Of a stretch of DNA of 64,000 nucleotides, positions 61,704 through 64,000 are shown piece after piece. The notes below the pieces were generated by a model, which was not told where the DNA came from, searched no databases, and was given only the letters and a program-made list of their open reading frames with translations. A program made the position numbers and the translations under genes. Location: the NCBI RefSeq assembly GCF_001645685.2, contig NZ_CP017080.1, positions 486,001-550,000 on the forward strand. Reading direction: 5' to 3'. Position 1 is the stretch's first letter; every line of letters starts with the position of its first letter. This stretch comes from Peribacillus muralis. GTDB taxonomy: Bacteria; Bacillota; Bacilli; Bacillales; DSM-1321.

Positions 61704-62174
61704 ATGGGGAATATCATTGAAGCACAATTAATCGGATCAGGTTTAAAAGTGGGAATCGTTGTAGGCAGGTTCAATGAATTTATCACAAGCAAGCTTTTGG
61801 GCGGGGCCTTGGATGGTCTCAAGCGTCATGGTGTGGATGAAAAAGATGTTGATATCGCTTGGGTTCCTGGTGCTTTTGAGCTTCCGTTAATTGCGAAGAA
61901 ACTTGTGAACACAGGTAAATATGATGCAGTAATCGGTCTTGGAACGGTAATCAGGGGAGCTACCTCACATTATGATTATGTATGCAATGAAGCAGCTAAA
62001 GGCATGGCGGCCGTGTCCTTGGATACAGGTGTACCGGTTATCTTCGGTTTATTGACGACCGAGAGTATCGAGCAAGCCATCGAACGTGCCGGAACTAAAT
62101 CTGGCAACAAAGGCTATGAAGCGGCTGTTAGTGCAATTGAAATGGCTAACCTTGGGAAGCTGATAGAGCAATAA
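61704..62174 (+). CDS. ribH: 6,7-dimethyl-8-ribityllumazine synthase
   Basis: A 156-residue enzyme that forms lumazine for RibE; family members assemble as an icosahedral 60-mer. [51 protein letters not shown] (with the catalytic His) and [17 protein letters not shown] are conserved. ATG at 61704 follows AGGAGG; a TTG six bases earlier is too close to that site. Last gene of the short rib operon; a stable hairpin follows. Confidence 0.95.
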   Translation: MGNIIEAQLIGSGLKVGIVVGRFNEFITSKLLGGALDGLKRHGVDEKDVDIAWVPGAFELPLIAKKLVNTGKYDAVIGLGTVIRGATSHYDYVCNEAAKGMAAVSLDTGVPVIFGLLTTESIEQAIERAGTKSGNKGYEAAVSAIEMANLGKLIEQ

Positions 62175-62183
62175 ATATCATTC

Positions 62184-62220
62184 AGGAAAGCCGCAGGGAG
62201 GATATCCCTGCGGCTTTCCT
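62184..62220 (+). terminator. Stem-loop terminator of the rib operon
   Basis: A 15-bp G-C-rich stem (GGAAAGCCGCAGGGA / TCCCTGCGGCTTTCC). The following T run is weak. Confidence 0.8.
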
Positions 62221-62732
62221 ATGAACATTTCCATAATATTCTGATTTTCGAAGCTCGCGGCAAATTCTTAAGTATTAGAACAGCAAAACAAACGATCAAT
62301 CCCGTAGCGATTATCATGTTTTCGATAATCACTTACAGAGTCACACTATCCAATTTTCTAGGCATTCCCGGTAATCCTTTTTAAACGAAGAAATGGTCAC
62401 GTTTTCTTCCTTATCTCATAAGAATTTGTTTCCATATTGATTCTGTCCGAAAGCATTATATCATTTGAATTGCTGTTGAGCGGAAGTCAGGTAAGGTCAC
62501 TTAAACCTTAGAGGAATATTCAATTTCTAATTAATGGGTTTTTACTGCAAAATAGATCTGGATTGGGTAAACAAAGAATTTTTCGGTCGTTTATAAAAAA
62601 ATACGCAAAAGCAACAGGTAATGAAAGCATTTTAAAATATGCGGACATGATTATGCTACAATTGTAAAGATTGCAATTGAAATTCATATCTTTAGGGAAA
62701 AGTAAACTTATTAGTTATTAGGAGGGGTTTGT
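62221..62732 (+). other. Non-coding gap between ribH and nrnB
   Basis: About 510 bases. The only notable element is the nrnB promoter candidate TGCTACAAT, an extended -10 at 62654-62662. A 32-codon hydrophobic frame on the minus strand (stop near 62220) has no ribosome-binding site. No riboswitch or further gene is seen. Confidence 0.4.
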
Positions 62733-63899
62733 GTGTACCATCTCTTTACACATAATGATTTAGATGGAGTCGGCTGCGGCATTGTGGCTAAGCTGGCATT
62801 CGGAGAAGAAGTAGTGGTTAGTTATAATTCAATCGGCCGGCTTAACCAGAACGTAGGAGCATTTCTGGAGCAGGCTAAAATTGAAGATACATTGATTGTT
62901 ACCGATCTTTCGGTTGATGAAGATAACGAAAAGATGATTTCGCAGTTTGTTGAAGATGGAGGCAAGGCGCTGCTGATAGACCATCATAAGTCCGCACTGC
63001 ATTTGAACGAACATGACTGGGCATCCGTGACGGTCGAGCAGGAAGACGGTAAACAGACGGCAGCGACTTCATTGTTTTATCAGTATGCAATTGAAAACAA
63101 TCTGCTGGAGCCCTCAAGCATTGTAGCGGAATTTGTGGAATTGGTTCGTCAATACGATACATGGGAATGGGAAGTTAATAAAAATGCAACGGCAAAACGG
63201 TTAAATGACTTATTTTTCATGATTCCAATTGAGGAGTTTGAGATGAAAATCGCTCAAAAGCTTTCCACGGCCGAAAGCTTTACATTTGATGAAGTGGAGC
63301 AAACTCTTCTCAAAGTGGAAGAGAGTCGCGTCGATCGATACATAAACAGGAAGAAGAGAGAAGTTTATCAGGCTACTGTCGGCCCTCATACTGCTGGAGT
63401 GGTCCACGCCGAGTCATATCACTCGGAATTAGGCAATGAGCTATCGAAGGAATTCTCGCATTTGGATTATATCGCCATCCTGATGGTCGGAAGTAAAAGA
63501 ATCAGCTTCCGGACAATCCATGATGACATAGATGTTTCCGAGGTTGCCGGAAAGTACGATGGGGGAGGACATCAAAAAGCCGCCGGGTGCACCATGTCCG
63601 AGAAGGCATTCAGTCAATTCGTCGAAAAAACGTTCTTTGCCGATCCCTTGAAACGCGATGCTCACAAAAATCAATTGAATGTAAAAGAGTCCCCAGAGGG
63701 CTGTCTCTATTCGACGAGGGAAAAACAGGACATATTCATCTTTGAAGACGAGGAAGAGCAATGGATTGTTGAGATCAACGGAAAACAACTGAAAAAAGCG
63801 TTCGATACTTTTATGGAGGCGGAAAAATACATGAAGCGGAAATACGCGGCATGGCTGGCCCATGACGAAAGGTATGAAGAGTTCGTCAATAAAGGTTGA
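62733..63899 (+). CDS. nrnB: DHH-family oligoribonuclease NrnB (YngD)
   Basis: A 388-residue DHH/DHHA1 phosphoesterase that degrades short RNA oligonucleotides (nanoRNA). Motif I is HNDLDGVGCG, motif II VTDLS, motif III LIDHHKSA (DHH), and the DHHA1 domain carries GKYDGGGHQKAAGC. A C-terminal extension of about 80 residues separates it from NrnA and matches B. subtilis YngD in length. GTG at 62733 is five bases after AGGAGGGG. A terminator follows. Confidence 0.88.
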   Translation: MYHLFTHNDLDGVGCGIVAKLAFGEEVVVSYNSIGRLNQNVGAFLEQAKIEDTLIVTDLSVDEDNEKMISQFVEDGGKALLIDHHKSALHLNEHDWASVTVEQEDGKQTAATSLFYQYAIENNLLEPSSIVAEFVELVRQYDTWEWEVNKNATAKRLNDLFFMIPIEEFEMKIAQKLSTAESFTFDEVEQTLLKVEESRVDRYINRKKREVYQATVGPHTAGVVHAESYHSELGNELSKEFSHLDYIAILMVGSKRISFRTIHDDIDVSEVAGKYDGGGHQKAAGCTMSEKAFSQFVEKTFFADPLKRDAHKNQLNVKESPEGCLYSTREKQDIFIFEDEEEQWIVEINGKQLKKAFDTFMEAEKYMKRKYAAWLAHDERYEEFVNKG

Positions 63900-63904
63900 A
63901 TAAG

Positions 63905-63938
63905 AAAGCGGCTGTCCGAATGGGACAGCCGCTTTTGC
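63905..63938 (+). terminator. Rho-independent terminator
   Basis: AAAGCGGCTGTCC pairs with GGACAGCCGCTTT, followed by T, after nrnB. Confidence 0.9.
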
Positions 63939-64000
63939 ATGATTCTCCTATGAATATAGAATAGTGTTCACCTTTTAAGAGGGACGGGGTGTACAAGCGT

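Noticed and set aside
60343..62174. Hidden or broken ribD/ribA in the rib operon
   Set aside because: Checked gaps and ends: ribE, ribB and ribH are each complete and the spaces between them are 19 and 55 bases, too small for remnants.
62220..62340. 32-codon hydrophobic peptide on the minus strand
   Set aside because: No ribosome-binding site, no homology recognised; it could be a toxin-like peptide only by imagination.

Overview
The window is low-GC Firmicute DNA. Gene content and protein lengths point to an aerobic, spore-forming Bacillaceae: a Bacillus-type quinol oxidase, the lnrJKLMN linearmycin module, YdbS/YdbT, SigL, NrnB, preQ1-I and FMN riboswitches, and SigB-, CcpA-, TnrA- and Fur-type sites. 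My guess is the Peribacillus/Bacillus simplex group; that is inference, since no rRNA is present. I saw no tRNA, rRNA, CRISPR array or prophage. The only intact mobile element is one IS3-family copy.

Layout: 0-3.2 kb holds the start of qoxA (cut by the window edge) behind a Fnr/Rex-type box, a tiny SigB-type stress gene, a DMT exporter, and queF under a preQ1-I riboswitch. 3.7-17.3 kb holds an aspartokinase, then a drug-resistance stretch: lnrJK two-component system with lnrLMN ABC exporter, a nitroreductase, a heterodimeric YfiB/YfiC-type exporter, and a TetR-MFS pair with a palindromic operator. Between the nitroreductase and the exporter lies a candidate Fur-associated structured RNA. 18-30.6 kb is transport and central metabolism: CstA plus its YbdD partner, amtB-glnK behind a TnrA box, an FbpA-like peptide, a LytTR regulator beside a CoA-transferase, an AI-2E-family permease, gabD, a dicarboxylate symporter with a cre site, and panE.

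30.7-44.6 kb is cell envelope, stress and surface functions: a LysM-3D wall protein, an M20 peptidase, a SigB-type glycine-zipper protein, a chemoreceptor, ydbTS, a PBP4a-type carboxypeptidase, a HAD phosphatase, a P-loop kinase with an apparent frameshift at its start, a secreted chitinase behind an attenuator-like leader, and sigL. 44.9-49.5 kb has an aminotransferase and two aldehyde dehydrogenases, with two near-consensus sigma-54 promoters right next to sigL. A 330-bp array of about 20-bp repeats follows, then a molybdopterin oxidoreductase.

52.3-64 kb holds a PAS histidine kinase, the helicase yfmL, an IS3 element sitting in the loop of yfmL's terminator, a MarR/GNAT pair around a perfect palindrome, a YczE-type membrane protein, methionine gamma-lyase with a cre site, a TspO-related membrane protein, an FMN riboswitch driving a reduced ribE-ribB-ribH operon (no ribD, no ribA), and nrnB.
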